A stretch of DNA of 64,000 nucleotides from Cymbidium sinense (GCA_021442155.1 CM038223.1:28928983-28992982), one strand, 5' to 3'. Numbered from the stretch's first letter, positions 36,736 through 48,769 are shown. Numbers and translations are program-made. Notes: generated by a model from the letters alone, not told the origin.

Positions 36736-39299
36736 TTTTGGTTGGTTGGAATGTGGTTGCTCCAAAGGCTTCACATGGGGGCGTAAGATATAATCTTATG
36801 ACCAATGTTCATCCTAATCCCCCATAACATTCATTCAAAATTCAAATTGCAAAAATTACATGAAAATGGGAAAAGTAAATCTAACTAAAAGTTGTAAAAT
36901 AGAGATTAGCTAAACACATCACACAATCCCAAGCATGTATATGAATAAATTGGTAGCATTTATTTTATTAGGTAACCAATTCACGACATTAATTACACCT
37001 AATAAAATATCACATCAAATAAATCAACTCAAATTTCCTTCCCCAACATAGACTATGGTATTTCGCCCCATACCGTGAAACTTGTGTGTGGTATGTATTA
37101 GCTAGGCTTTAAGGTTAAGATTTTCTAAGTGTGATTTCATTTAAATGATTTATTTGATTTGTTAATTTTATTTGGTGATTTGATTTGGTTTGAGTGAACC
37201 CACACTTAATTACTAAGTTGTAAAGAGAGGAAAAGAGAAGAGGAATTCTCTTTCTTCCCTACCTTAAGTAATTTCTAAGGTATATTCATTAATGATTTTT
37301 CTTGAGTGAATGTTTTATTATGTGATTTAATTAATCCTAAGTTTAGATTGCACTAAATAAACCTATTCAAATAAGAAAGGCATTTTAGGATTAATTAAAG
37401 TATCATAAAACATAGAACACTTTATTTCTTTCCAACATGTGTATCATGCATATGAAATGATCCTAAGCATATCTTGACATGCAAATGCACATATTTAGCA
37501 CACCTTATGATGGATGCTAAGAGATGTTACTTAAGAAAATTTGGATGTTTTATGATGCATGATTTTGTTAAGTAGAAAAAGAGAGGGGTTCTTTTATCCA
37601 TTAATCAAATGCACATTTACATGTATGAAATACATATGAGTATGATGCCATTATTTTCTACACTAGGGGTGTAAGGTACAAGACCTACTTGGGGCTAAAA
37701 ACCTCAAGAGTGTCCGTAATATACCACTTTTCCTAAATACATGTGCATGTATAAAAAGAAATGAATGGAAAAAAAAATCATGCAAAAAGGTTTATATGTT
37801 TGATTTGGTTATGCAATTTAGATGTATAGATGTGAAGATTCTTCTTAAAGGTTAACATAGGAATGAATAGTAATGGATTTCAACAAGTGTCGTGTTCTTT
37901 TCAAGTGAACTATACACTTTGCAAACCCTATTGAAAATTATGTTAACACAGAAGAGAAGGAAAAGCCACATAATACACATCTTATATTGTATTCACATGC
38001 AAGCTTATAAGTAATTGTGAGTAGCATACCTTTCATTTAACATCTTTGACTTATAGTTTTCAAAAATAATTTTTGGATTTAATAGTGATAATAGCCATTC
38101 ATATTCTTACTTTAGCAAAAACATGTAATTTGATATAAAGGAAATATTTCATTTAAATTTGTTTTTCAAAAGACATGGATGCATGATTTCATATGACATA
38201 CACCATTTAGCATGCTAGGAAAGAAATAAAGTGATGTAAGCATATAACTTCACTCACCTTAATTAATTCCTAAAGACAATCCTATGGAATAAGATTATTT
38301 AAAGTGAATCAAAGTTGTTTAAAGAGATTTTTGTTTTAATTTTATGTTTGATTTGATCTTATGAAATGTGAAAAGGTTTGCTAGCCCTAACCCATCTCCC
38401 ACATATATGTGTTATTTTAGTTTGATTTTTAGAACCATTAGATTGATTTTATGTTTAGGTAAAGGTGTGAATTAAGTTCATTAATTATCCCTTACCTACA
38501 CCTCCTTAACATAACTAACCTAACAATTATGAGCCAACATATGATATGCAACCACATTGAATTCAAATCAGCAATGTACCCTAAGAAAGAAAGGGCCTAA
38601 TGCAATTGGCTCACAATTATTGATTAATTATGCTAAAGGGTTTAATTAGGTACTTTCAAAACCTTCCCACACATGTGGGTTGGAAATAATTTCCTTAAGC
38701 TTACTTAGGTTATTGCACACCTAAGTATCTACACAACAAAGGATTGATTAAGTTTAGATTGATTTTGAGAATTCAATTAAGCTAATTAAGCAAATTATTA
38801 GTGGATTAATCCTTAATTAGGTTTGGATTAAGGAAGAAAGGGGGTTTAGGGAATAGCTTAAGAAAAATATCCCAAAATTATTTCATAAACCTCCTATTTA
38901 CTTAAATAATATTTAAATATTTTAATTAAGTCATTAAATCACTGTTCACATGCTTAATTACCTTTAATTACATTAAGAGAGTGATTAGGGATTCATTAAT
39001 TGATTTTCCTAATTAACTCATTGATAAATTCTAAGAAAATTAGGGGAGACATAGGTCATCCCCCTGAACATGCCTAAGAAGTTTGGAATTATATAATGAA
39101 ATGATTAGGGAGTAATTAGGGTTATTAAAATTTTAAATAAACTTTAATTAAAGAAAATTCACTGTTCAAAATCAATTAAAAATAATTTTATATTATTCCT
39201 CATTGAATTATTTTTAAAATGAGCCCTCATTCATATTTTTCTATGTTTAATAATGTATTTTTTATGTTTCAGTGATTAAGGATAAATAAATAATGCTAA

Positions 39300-39329
39300 T
39301 TATATACTAATCCCATCGACGCCACGTGG
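39300..39329 (-). promoter_or_regulatory. Candidate core promoter in the 5' LTR of B: TATA-like box plus G-box
   Basis: In element sense a palindromic CCACGTGG (39,322-39,329) lies upstream of TATATAA (39,306-39,300), with 15 bp between them. The ACGT-core G-box is bound by plant bZIP and bHLH factors. The surrounding block (GATGTGGCA-like repeats, then TTAAATAA) is conserved in position in A near 43,070-43,125 and in O near 46,520, although the G-box itself is intact only here. Transcription would start near 39,270 and run left, leaving about 3 kb of U3. Confidence 0.5.
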
Positions 39330-40599
39330 ACCGCTGATGCAGCGTGCGCTTTCCATGTGGCACGAAGGGATTGATTATTTAAGTCATCAAATCAGTTGCA
39401 CAATCAGCCGACAGCACTACACACTATCCTTTGGACCGTCCGATCAAAGATCAAATGGTCAGGATTAAACCTGCAATTTCTAAAGGAATTAATCATCTGA
39501 TCTAGATCATTTAATCAAGCGTCCATCCAAAACATGCAGGATGGATGGTCCATGATTCATCCCTGCCCTCGCCTACAGGAGATGGCGATCGTCCATCCTC
39601 TAAGGCTTGATCCAAGCTCACTTGACCTCAGATTGGGTAGGAATTCAACCCACATCATCAAGAGGTGTGGGGAAGAACATCCATAGTCAATTTCAATTGG
39701 GATGATACTTTCCTTCACAAAGGACCAAAGAAAATTCCTCCTAAGCTTGATTTTGATGCATACCTCGACGGAGGCTATCACTTACGCTCCCAAACACCAA
39801 GGTAGCTTCGTCTAGTGGAGATGAAGCCCTGTTGAAAGTTTGAATGCTTGATATGGAGTGGATCTTCCTATTAGCTAAAGTGAGCTCCAATGGCTTGCAG
39901 CTTTGGTCTAGCTCCTCCTTCCCATGGGTTGATTATTTGGGATTTGATTTGGGTGAGCTTGATTGGGTCCTGTGATGGTGCTTGCAAGAGGAATTAGAGT
40001 TTGGTGGTGAATTGAGCAAAGTGGAATTTCTTCCTACCTTCCATATTTTCGGCTTAAGGAAAATGAGAATGGAGAATTAGCAAGAGCTTGGGGATTGCTT
40101 GAGAGAGGATGGGGATCCTGCCTTAGGTCTCTATGGTTCAATCGAGTGGAAGTGATGTCAAATGAAGTTGAATTAGGGGGAGTATATCTCCTCCTACAAG
40201 GATCGAACGGCTGTGAGCTATCCTTCCATTTTGATCAAATTAATCACATGGAATGGGTTTGTTAGGCTGTTAGAGGTGCCATGTGATTTGGTTTTGGTAG
40301 AGGGATGTAGTGGAGGAGCTGCCCATGTGTTAAATAAGTGTGGGAGTGATTCCATGTGGAGAATTTTCCATTGGGTTGTCAATTTTTACCTTTGGTTGGG
40401 TTTGGATAACCCAAACCCATTGGGTCATGTGCACCACACTCATTAGTGTCCATTTGGTCCACTAAGAGGGTGCTAAATGGACATGAAAAGGATTTCACCA
40501 AATTCCAAGTGGAATTGGTCATAGGTTACCCCTTGACTTAAGGGTAAATTGGTCATTTGGCTTTGATTTCAATTTAGGTAGATTTGGAATAGTTTGAAA

Positions 40600-41520
40600 T
40601 TAGGTTGTGTCAATTTTCAATGAATTTGGAGTTTATTTGATATCATTTGGCTCATGTTGACCAATTTAGGTCAAAATGGGTCAACTTTGATCAAGTTGAC
40701 CAATTGATCAAATTGGGTCAAACCAAGGGTTGGGTCAAGTTCATATGACCATTTGGAGTGGTTTGGTATCATTGGTTTGGTTCAATTTGGTTTGTATTTG
40801 GTTTTGGTTCATTTGAATTCATTTAGGTCAAATGGGACAAGTTCACCAATTTGACCCATTTGACCCAATTGGGTTAGGTCATGGGTTAGTTTAGGTTTGG
40901 TTCATCATTTGAAATGGATTCCAAGCTTTGGTTTCAATCAATTTTGGTTTGGTTTGATTTTGGCTTCATTTGACCTTTTAGGTCAAGTTGAGCTCATGGT
41001 AAATTTAGCTAGGTTGGGTCTAGTTGGCCAATTGAGGCTTTGGTCAAGTTCAAAGTGATTTAGAATGAATTTGACCCATTGGTTGTAATCAATTTGGCTT
41101 AGATCAAGATTTGACATATTTTGAATTTTTAGGTCAACTTGGGTCAACTTGGGTCAAGTGGCCAATTAGGCTATGTTTGGCTCAAATGATGACTTGGTTA
41201 AGTTCAAACATTGATGATGAATTGGTTTTGATTCATGGTTTCAATCAGTTTGGCCTATGGTGGATTTTGGCTAGTTTAGGTTCATTTGGATCAAATATTG
41301 ACTTGGTCAAAGGCTAGGTTTGACTTAGTTTGACCCAATTTGAGTGATTGATCATCTTATGATGATTGTTGGTCATAATGTGAGGCTTAGATGGGCTTAG
41401 TTCAATCCAATTTGGGTAGGATTAGAATTTGGCTCAAAAAGGTGCTTTAGGTAACTTTGGGTCAAGTGAGCCTAAGTGGGTCAATTGACTTGATCAAGGC
41501 TTGATTCAAGTTTGATTGAA
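40600..41520 (-). promoter_or_regulatory. U3 block dense in GGTCAA / TTGACC
   Basis: More than a dozen copies of GGTCAA or TTGACC/TTGACT lie within 0.9 kb, often in the arrangement GGTCAA-N-TTGACC. The matching part of the 3' LTR (20.93-21.33 kb) is equally rich, and the older O copy (47.5-48.4 kb) keeps a thinner set. TTGAC(C/T) is the W-box bound by WRKY factors. The block lies upstream of the candidate TATA box in element sense. It could equally be a simple degenerate tandem repeat. Confidence 0.45.
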
Positions 41521-42330
41521 CTCACATATGGTCTTACGATTGAAATATAAATCCATTTGCAAGTGATTTGGAGTCAAATGGGTTTTGATTCATTTGCCAA
41601 TTTCAAGTTCAAAGAATGAACATGGGTTTGATTTGGGTTTGAATTTTGTACTTAGTTTTGATTTGATGATTGAAGTTTGTGTTTATGTTTGGATTCATGA
41701 TTGAAGGATTGATTGAATCATGAAGAAAATCCAAGGGTTTGGATTGATTTGGGGTTGATTTGGCTAATTTCAAGAATTTGACTTAAAAGGGTTTAGGTTG
41801 GACTTTGATTAGATTTGGATTTGAGTTTTGAATTTAGTTTTGGGTATTTGAATTTATATTTCATTTATATTTGTGAATATAAATGATAATATAAATGGGT
41901 CATGAGAAAATCTTTTGAATTTGGAATTATTTGAATTTGATTTGAGCTAAGTCCATAAGATGGAATCAAAGGGACTTAGGAAAGATTTTGGATTTGGACT
42001 TAAATTTAGGATTTGGTTTTGGTTATTTAAATTTAGATTTTATTTATATTTTTGAATATAAATGAGAGTATAAATGGGTTGATTTGAATTTGGAGTTTGA
42101 CTTGAAAGAAGAAAGTGAGGATTTGGTTCAAGCTACAAGGTAGTCAAGTTTCCCTAACACTCCTAAGGCATGACATATTCCTATGGCTAACTTTTCTAAG
42201 TCTCTAGGGTTGGGTTAAGTATTCACCAAATCGCTAAAAGTGTCTTAAGACTAAGGAACTCTTAGTGTCTAAGAGGAGTCCTATGTTTAAAATGAAGGGT
42301 TGAGAGCTCATTCTAAAAATGAGGTCAACA

Positions 42331-42335
42331 GTTCC
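42331..42335. repeat. Target-site duplication of element B, right copy (GTTCC)
   Basis: It is identical to 15,849-15,853 and directly follows the CA end of the right LTR. Confidence 0.9.
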
Positions 42336-43679
42336 TAAAGAACCTAATGCAATTGGCTCATAATTAAGGATTAATTAAGTTAAATAATCTAATTAAGTAG
42401 TTTTATGATTTTCCCACACTTATGGGTTAATCATAATTTTCTTAAGGAGTCTTTATGTTATTGAACACATAAAGAGGAACCCTTAATCTCATTGTTAATT
42501 ATCTAATATAATTAATATTTTAATTTGATTTGATTATAACATTTAATTCATTAATTAACCATTTAATTAATTACCATTTTAATTAATCCTCTTAATTTGA
42601 AATAAATTTTGGAAAGAGACTAGGAAAGAGGTCTTAATCACTCTCCCACATCCACTTACTATTAATCAATGATTAATAGGCTTTATTTAATAATTTTTGC
42701 TATTTTGAATGCTAATTAATCGTTAGATTAATTAAGGGGGTAATTAAGACTTGAAACATCAATTTCTCAAATTACCTAAGCAATAAATTCGAAGTAAATC
42801 ATGGGAGCTAGAGATCATCCCATAAAATTGATTCCCCAAATTTAGAATGTATTAGCCAAGTGATTAGGGATTAATTAAGCTAATTAAGTGGACATTCAAA
42901 CCCTAATTAAGCCTTAATTACTATTCAAAATCAAATGGGAATATTTTTATATAAATCTCCAATGTTTTACCTTTAAATGAGTATTATTTGCAATTTCCTA
43001 GATTTTTATACAATTAGTTATGACTTTTCAAAGTTTCAGTGCTTAAAATGGATAATTAGTCTTAATCCCATCGATGCCACATAGATCACTGATGTGGCAC
43101 ACTTTCCACATGGCACTGTAGGATTGGTTATTTAAAATCATTTGACTTAGTGCTGATGTGGCGGTGGTGGATGCGCTTTCATCCCCACCGTTTGATCTAA
43201 GATCAGATGATGAAGATTAATCTCGCAGTTCCAAAAAATTAAATCGAGATTAAATCTAACAAGAGATCACGATCGTCCATTCCAATCTCATAGAACGGAC
43301 GACGGATGATCTATCATCCTCCAAGCGATGAAAGATAGACATCATTTGCCTTCCTCTACCCAATTTGAGCTTGCCGAAGCTCGGGGAGGCTCGAGATCGA
43401 TCCCACACTTTCACGAGGTTGATCTACAAGGATCCTACTATTGGATTCACACGACATTCACATTTCCTTCAGAGGCCTAAAAATATTGGAAAATACTCGG
43501 CATGCTAGAAAATACCTCGCCAGAGCTTTGGACCAGTCGCTAACAGATCGGGGTAGCTTCACCTTGAAGGGCGAAGCCCTGTTGAGAAGACGGTGCCTTA
43601 ATTCCTCGCTAACGGTTCTGTGGGTCAACTGTTGCTGAAAAACTCGCCTGAGTTATGCTTGGAGGGGCTTCTGGTGCTC
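42336..43679 (-). mobile_element. Element A 5' LTR, right piece
   Basis: It continues the LTR interrupted at 15,853. It aligns with 38,575-39,845 of the B LTR: 'cctaatgcaattggctca', the 'gattagggattaatt' block, 'tgcttaattacc'-like AT blocks, then the promoter-proximal 'cccatcgatgccac' and 'gaagccctgttga' near 43,573. Alignment ends near 43,590. The 5'-most about 2.5 kb of an LTR of this family is absent, so the right end of A is truncated or unclear. GAATC at 43,680-43,684 repeats the five bases before the left end of A at 2201. Confidence 0.68.
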
Positions 43680-44276
43680 GAATCTAATTTTCCACATCAT
43701 CTTAATATATTCTTTTCAAATATCATTTTGATTTTTATGCTTAGAAAAATACTTTATTTTGTTTAAATATCATTAAGGAATGTTTCACTCATGCATGCAT
43801 GTATATATGAGTATTTCAGATTTTATATTAAATAGGAATTTAGATAAGTAATATATGTGTATATATATGGATATGCATGTAATTTTAAAAAAAAAATTAA
43901 ACACATGCATATATAAGTATACATACACATACATTAAATAGTTGTAAGTACTTGCTAATATTAAACCAAAAGGTTGAGGTATCAAGACCTCTTTCGGACT
44001 GGTAGTGATGTGCTCTCAGGTTATGCTAACTAGCTATGTATATGTATTTATAAACAAGCATTTAAAGGAATATATTACTTTAAATATTATTTGTAATCAA
44101 CAAGTTTTAAATAATAAATAATTTAATATACATATGCATCTTTCTTTGCATTCTTTTAAGCACGTGTCATTATCAAACTAGGGAGCTGAGATATCAAAGA
44201 CCTCTTTCAGATTGGTAGCCCAACACCCCCAACTATCCAGATTAATACTTTAGAGGTTGCATTGATGATATATATG

Positions 44277-44277
<1 letters not shown>

Positions 44278-44317
<40 letters not shown>
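44278..44317. repeat. (TTA)n microsatellite
   Basis: About 13 uninterrupted TTA units. Confidence 0.95.
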
Positions 44318-44319
<2 letters not shown>

Positions 44320-44889
44320 TAATATGAACAATTTATAAACAAAGAAAGTAGTTTTGAGATTTACTTATGATAATAGCATTAATGACATAACACATAAAAT
44401 TTTTTATACATGAATGAATGAATATGTACTCAAACACACTATAGAGAGGAATGACTTAGTGTCACAAAGCAATCTACTTAAACCATCAATCCTAAACTAA
44501 TCACATGAGCATGGCACAACTTAAATAATTAATTTTTTAACTTAATATATTTGAATTAATATTATTTAGACATATTTGAGGGTATTAGACACTCTAAAAT
44601 TATCCTACAACCCTTTCTGCTCATTATGTGAAAAGTTTTAAATGATTTTGATGATTTAATCAAGGTTTAATAACCATTTAATATAATTAGGCTCAAAGAA
44701 CTTTAAAATTTTAATTAGACATGAAATATAAGCCCAAAAATTATGAAAAGTTTTTGGAACATGCACTAACATAAATAAACCCATTCAAAAAATTCTAATA
44801 CATTTGGACTTATAATTTATAACTAATTAAGTAAATAAAGAAAATCATAAATCATTGATTACACTCAAAATACCCCAAACCAAATTAGG

Positions 44890-46480
44890 ACTTTTAATTT
44901 ATTGAAAATCTCTCGATTAGTAGAGCGTAAAGAGAGGTTGATCAGAATTTGTGGAGACCTACACAACTAGTTATAGATTTTCTAAGTCCTAGGCCATTTA
45001 ATGATTTATTAATTGCTAATTAATCTTCATAATTGTGGTTTTGAATTTTAATGATAACTAGAGATCTTGGTAATTTTTCCTAGGTGTTTTCATGATAGGT
45101 GATCGTATTTATGCATTTAAATATAAGTTTGGTAATTTTTAGGATTTTTTTAATTAAATGGTAAGTAAATTTGATTATTAAGTACTCTAAAATTCAAAAC
45201 TTTTCATCCAATCATCCAAATTCCATGAAAATTTTATGAGAAGTGTATATTGAAGTGATTAACCAACAATAAATATTTTAAGTTAATTAATCATGTATTT
45301 TATGATTAATTAAGAAATTATTATTTTTAAAATTTTTAAAATTATCCTAGAAATACTTATCAAAATTTAGAGTTCTTAATTTTGTTCGATTCTTCTCTGA
45401 AATATGCATCCAAAAAGGGGGTCATTTGTAGTTTTTGGCATAATGGTTAAGCTTTTATGAATTTTTGAAGTTTGCGCTCAATAAATTTATTTAATTAAAT
45501 TTTTAATTCATTATTAAGTCTAATTAAGTGTTTATTTTTATGATTTTTTCAAATCTAGAGACTGTAGTTCATTTTTATAGAGTCCCTTATTTTGGAAAAA
45601 GAATTTTCAATCATTTTGTTATTTTTCTATAATTTTTTATATATTTCAATTAATTATTCTTTCTAAATTATCCTAAAAGAACCTCAAAAATTATATATTT
45701 TGATCTATGAGTTTGATTGACTTGAAATTTTTATGATTTGTAGATATTAATAATAAGATCTTACACTAAAAATTTAAATTAGTCTGAGTTAAATTTTGAT
45801 AGTTATTAAGAAATTTTTCTTGATGATAATTTCTTAATAAACCTCAAAACGTTTAATAAAACTTAAGGATTTTAATTTTTTTTGGATCCCTCTCTTAAAT
45901 ATGCATTCATAGAGGCATTGCTTGTATTTTTTTATTAAGTGGTTTATTTATGGTGAATTTTTGATGTTCTAGTTCAAATAAATTAATTAATTGAGTTTTA
46001 ATTCCATATTAAATTCTAATTGAGTAATTTTTGAGATTTTAAGTAATTTGGAGGGCTTAAATATGTTCTCTATGTTCTAGGTTTTATGTTAAACTATTTT
46101 GAACCATTTTGATGAGTTTTAATAATTTCTATGATATTTAAATTTTTATTTTTTCAAAAATCAAGCAATGAATTTTAAAATTTAATAAATCTTAAACTGG
46201 AAACTCATTTGGCTTGAAATTCTTATGGTATGTGGGAATTAACATCAAATTCAATCCTTAAAAATTTTAACTCAATTAGATTTGTATTTTTGAATTAAAT
46301 AAATAATTTTATGTTTCATAATTTTCAAATTAATCTCAAAAGGCCAAACAAAATTTGATGATTTTGGGTTCATTAGATTCCTCTCAAAATGGGGAATACA
46401 TAATGGGCTTATTAGTAATTTTTGATTGTGTAGTTTAATTTATATGACTTCTTGCAGTTTCAGCTATTTTCTAGTAATTT
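44890..46480. repeat. Diverged tandem repeat, unit about 490 bp, three to four copies
   Basis: Landmarks recur at regular spacing. A 'ctctc.aa(t)atgcat..a.a..gg' string lies near 45,394, 45,890 and 46,381. 'ttgacttgaaatttttatg' near 45,717 is answered by 'ttggcttgaaattcttatgg' near 46,210 and by a looser copy near 45,220. Each unit also has 'caaataaattaattaattgag'-like AT blocks about 100 bp after the first landmark. Identity between copies is only moderate. No open reading frame is shared. Confidence 0.6.
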
Positions 46481-46490
46481 TAGATCCAAA

Positions 46491-48769
46491 AATTCACCTA
46501 TTTTTTTTACTTAAACTAATAAGCGTTGATGTGGCATTTCTTTATGTGTGTCAACACCCAATTGGACCATGTAGAAATGGCATAGATTAGGTGAAAAATA
46601 ATTATATTTGGACAATCCATTTTTTAAATTGGATAGTCCATATCAAAGATTGTTTGTAATAAATCAAAAATGAGGATCTAGTTATGGCCATCAATTCTAA
46701 TCAAGTAGAATGGATGGCCCTAGGCTTATCTTATTAATGGGAGTTAGACTAAGGAGGGAGGTTGGATGGAATCCATCCCAAAGCCACTAGATTTCATGAT
46801 TTTTAATAATCTTCACCAAAAATTGCTTTATTTTATATTGGGGTGTTCAAAATGAAAAATGCAATGAGAATCTAAGGGAAAATTCTAGAATCACATCATG
46901 TTTTTTACAAACATCAAATCTATTACTTACTTGTGAGATTTAAAATTTCCCTAACTCAAGCTAATATTGAGTGGATTTTTTGATTTGGAGATAATCCTTG
47001 GGTTGAGGTGAAGCTTTCAAAATAATTTGCCTGCTTACCTCCCCTCGGATTGCTTGAACCACCAAGTGCCATCGCATCTTCATAGGAATCTGCCTAATTT
47101 TTGTGTTTGTGTTTGAAAAAGAAGGAGGATGAGTTGGTTTTACTTCATGGGAGGTGGAAAAAGTGTTTTTAGCTATAAAAAAAAGAGAGGTTTTGTGCTT
47201 CTTTTCTCCACCTCTTAATAGTTGGCCAAAAATCTCCATAGGAAGGTCATATGGAGGTGTGATCATTAATGGTGGGCATCTAGCATTCATGGTGTGAGGT
47301 GGTTGAGTGTATTAAATTACTCAAATATAAGCTAACGGAGTGATGTAAGGTGATGGTGAGGGGATGTGAGGAGATGGTGGGTTTTGGAGCTTTGCACTTT
47401 TTCCCCTTTTTCTCCTCCCCCACCTTTGACTTCCCTTCCCTCTCTCCATGGATAAAGTATCAGCTCATACATGTATATATTGGGTGAGGTTAAGTGTGCA
47501 TGAGCTTGGTTTAGGTTTCATGTGATGTCTTTATATTTGGGTTAGCTTGGGTTAACTCAATTGGGTTCAAGTTGGATGAAATATTTGGTTTGATCAGTTT
47601 GGGCTTAGATATGCTTTAATCATCTTTAGTTCATAATTTATGTTGGTTGAGTTTGATTGATTACAAATTGATCCAGATTTATTTTAGATTTGACCCAAAT
47701 TGGCCTAATCGAGTCAATTAGGGTTTACATAGGTCCATTGGCCAAATTGGACCCAAAGAATACTGGATTGAGTTCAATTAAGTGTCCTAAGTAATTTTGA
47801 GTGATCAATTTGATTTAATTGCAATTCATTTTTATTTCTGCTCAAAATAGTTTACATAGGTTGATTTGGTTCAATTTGAGTCAAGTTGACCAATTAACCA
47901 AATTGGCATGAGAGACTATTGGGTGATGTTCAAATATTACTTTGAAACATGTAAGAGTGATTAGTTTGATTCAATTTAGCTTGAGTTTGATTTTGGGCTA
48001 AGTTGGGTTAGTTAGCCAAATTGGCTAAGTTGGGTTAATTAGCCAAATTGAGTTCAATTAATCATTGAATTATGTTCAAAAATTAATTTGAAGTATTTTG
48101 ATATACTTAGTTTATCTTAATTTGGTTTAGATTTAAATTGAATATTATTTTTGCTTCAAACGGTCCAATTAGGCTTACTTGGGCTGTGTGAGCCAATTAG
48201 TTGAATTGGATCTTAATTAGCCTCTAACTAAGTTTAATTAAAGTTTTAAATGGTTTGGGTATGTTCAATTTTCTTAAGCTTGGATTTATTTTAGGTTTAG
48301 CCCCATTATGCTTAAATGGGTCATGTTAAGTTGATTGAGCCAATTGGTCAAATGGGACCTCAAATGGTTGTGATTTGGTTTTGATTGGTGTTTGGGATTC
48401 ATGCAATCAATTGATTAAAATCAATTTAAATTTTGGGTGTCTTGGATCAAATATGTTAATTTGAGTTAAGTGGGTTAGTTAGCTCATTTGAAGCCAAGTG
48501 CATTTGGTTTATAATCAGGTTTGTGTTTGAAGCTAAGATTAGCTTGAAAACATTTTAGTTTAGTATGTAGGGGTTTAAGTTAGTTTGGGCAAAGTGTGGT
48601 CCATTAGTCCAATCAAAGTATCATCCTAAGATAGATAGAGTCTTTGGGTTTGAGTATCCTCTTAATCTCTTGAAGTGTCCTAACATTAAATGAGAAAGTC
48701 CTAGTGCCAAAATAAAAACCTTTTGTTAAAAGAGAATAGATGTCAACCTCACTAAAAGTGAGGTCAAGA
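46491..48769 (-). mobile_element. Outer LTR 'O', right (U3-like) piece
   Basis: It begins with a promoter-proximal block like that of A and B ('gttgatgtggca', then 'aatggatggccc' near 46,720). It continues with a GGTCAA/CCAATT-rich stretch at 47.5-48.4 kb and ends with 'aagtgaggtcaaga', matching the LTR terminus GAGGTCAACA of B. The last two bases read GA rather than CA. Immediately beyond it the chromovirus integrase resumes. The five bases on the two sides of O (TAGCT at 1745-1749, TAGTC at 48,770-48,774) are similar but not identical. Confidence 0.72.

Larger units (their letters stand above)
15854..42330 (-). mobile_element. Element B: giant Tat/Ogre-like LTR retrotransposon, structurally complete
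   Basis: Both LTRs, a PBS remnant, gag, protease, RT, RNase H, a second RNase H and integrase are all present in the order typical of the Tat lineage, in which the extra RNase H lies between RNase H and integrase. Total length is 26,477 bp. The 5-bp duplication GTTCC marks a clean insertion into the LTR of element A. The coding parts contain stops and frameshifts and the two LTRs have diverged by many small changes and some large deletions, so this is an old copy, unlikely to be active. Confidence 0.9.
35162..42330 (-). mobile_element. Element B 5' LTR (7,169 bp)
   Basis: It starts TATGGTGAATT beside the PBS remnant and ends GAGGTCAACA, followed by the duplicate GTTCC. It matches the left LTR over its length. 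The first 2 kb (35.16-37.1 kb) has very many deletions of a few bases against both the left LTR and element A, plus a larger one near 36,960. Another about 200 bp of the partner (21.55-21.77 kb) is missing near 42,080. A promoter-like site lies at 39,300-39,329. Confidence 0.92.
43685..46490 (-). mobile_element. Probable continuation of outer LTR 'O', highly diverged, with internal repeats
   Basis: AT-rich, no coding signal. I place it in O because O resumes clearly at 46.5 kb and because its first bases (taattttcc) extend the 'aataggaatc' at 2200 in a way that resembles the corresponding A and B LTR string. The similarity to B in this stretch is otherwise weak. It contains a duplicated string 'ag(a)cctctttc(g/a)gattggtag' at about 43,983 and 44,198, a (TTA)n microsatellite and a roughly 490-bp tandem repeat, listed separately. 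Confidence 0.45.

Noticed and set aside
36548..36793. Open frame of 81 codons (+) with a hydrophobic stretch, also present at 17,354-17,545
   Set aside because: The hydrophobic run is the translated TTC-rich tract of the LTR. It is antisense to the element and starts and ends differently in the two copies.
15854..42330. Reading B as a potentially active element
   Set aside because: Stops in gag and pol, a lost integrase catalytic Asp, a damaged primer-binding site and strongly diverged LTRs argue against activity.
43441..43638. Open frame of 65 codons (+) in a locally GC-richer patch
   Set aside because: It lies in the promoter-proximal part of the element A LTR on the antisense strand, with no conserved motif. 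B has no frame at the matching place.
43685..46490. A separate intact transposon between the A and O pieces
   Set aside because: I found no terminal repeats, no duplication and no coding trace for an independent element. The O-LTR continuation explains it better, though weakly.
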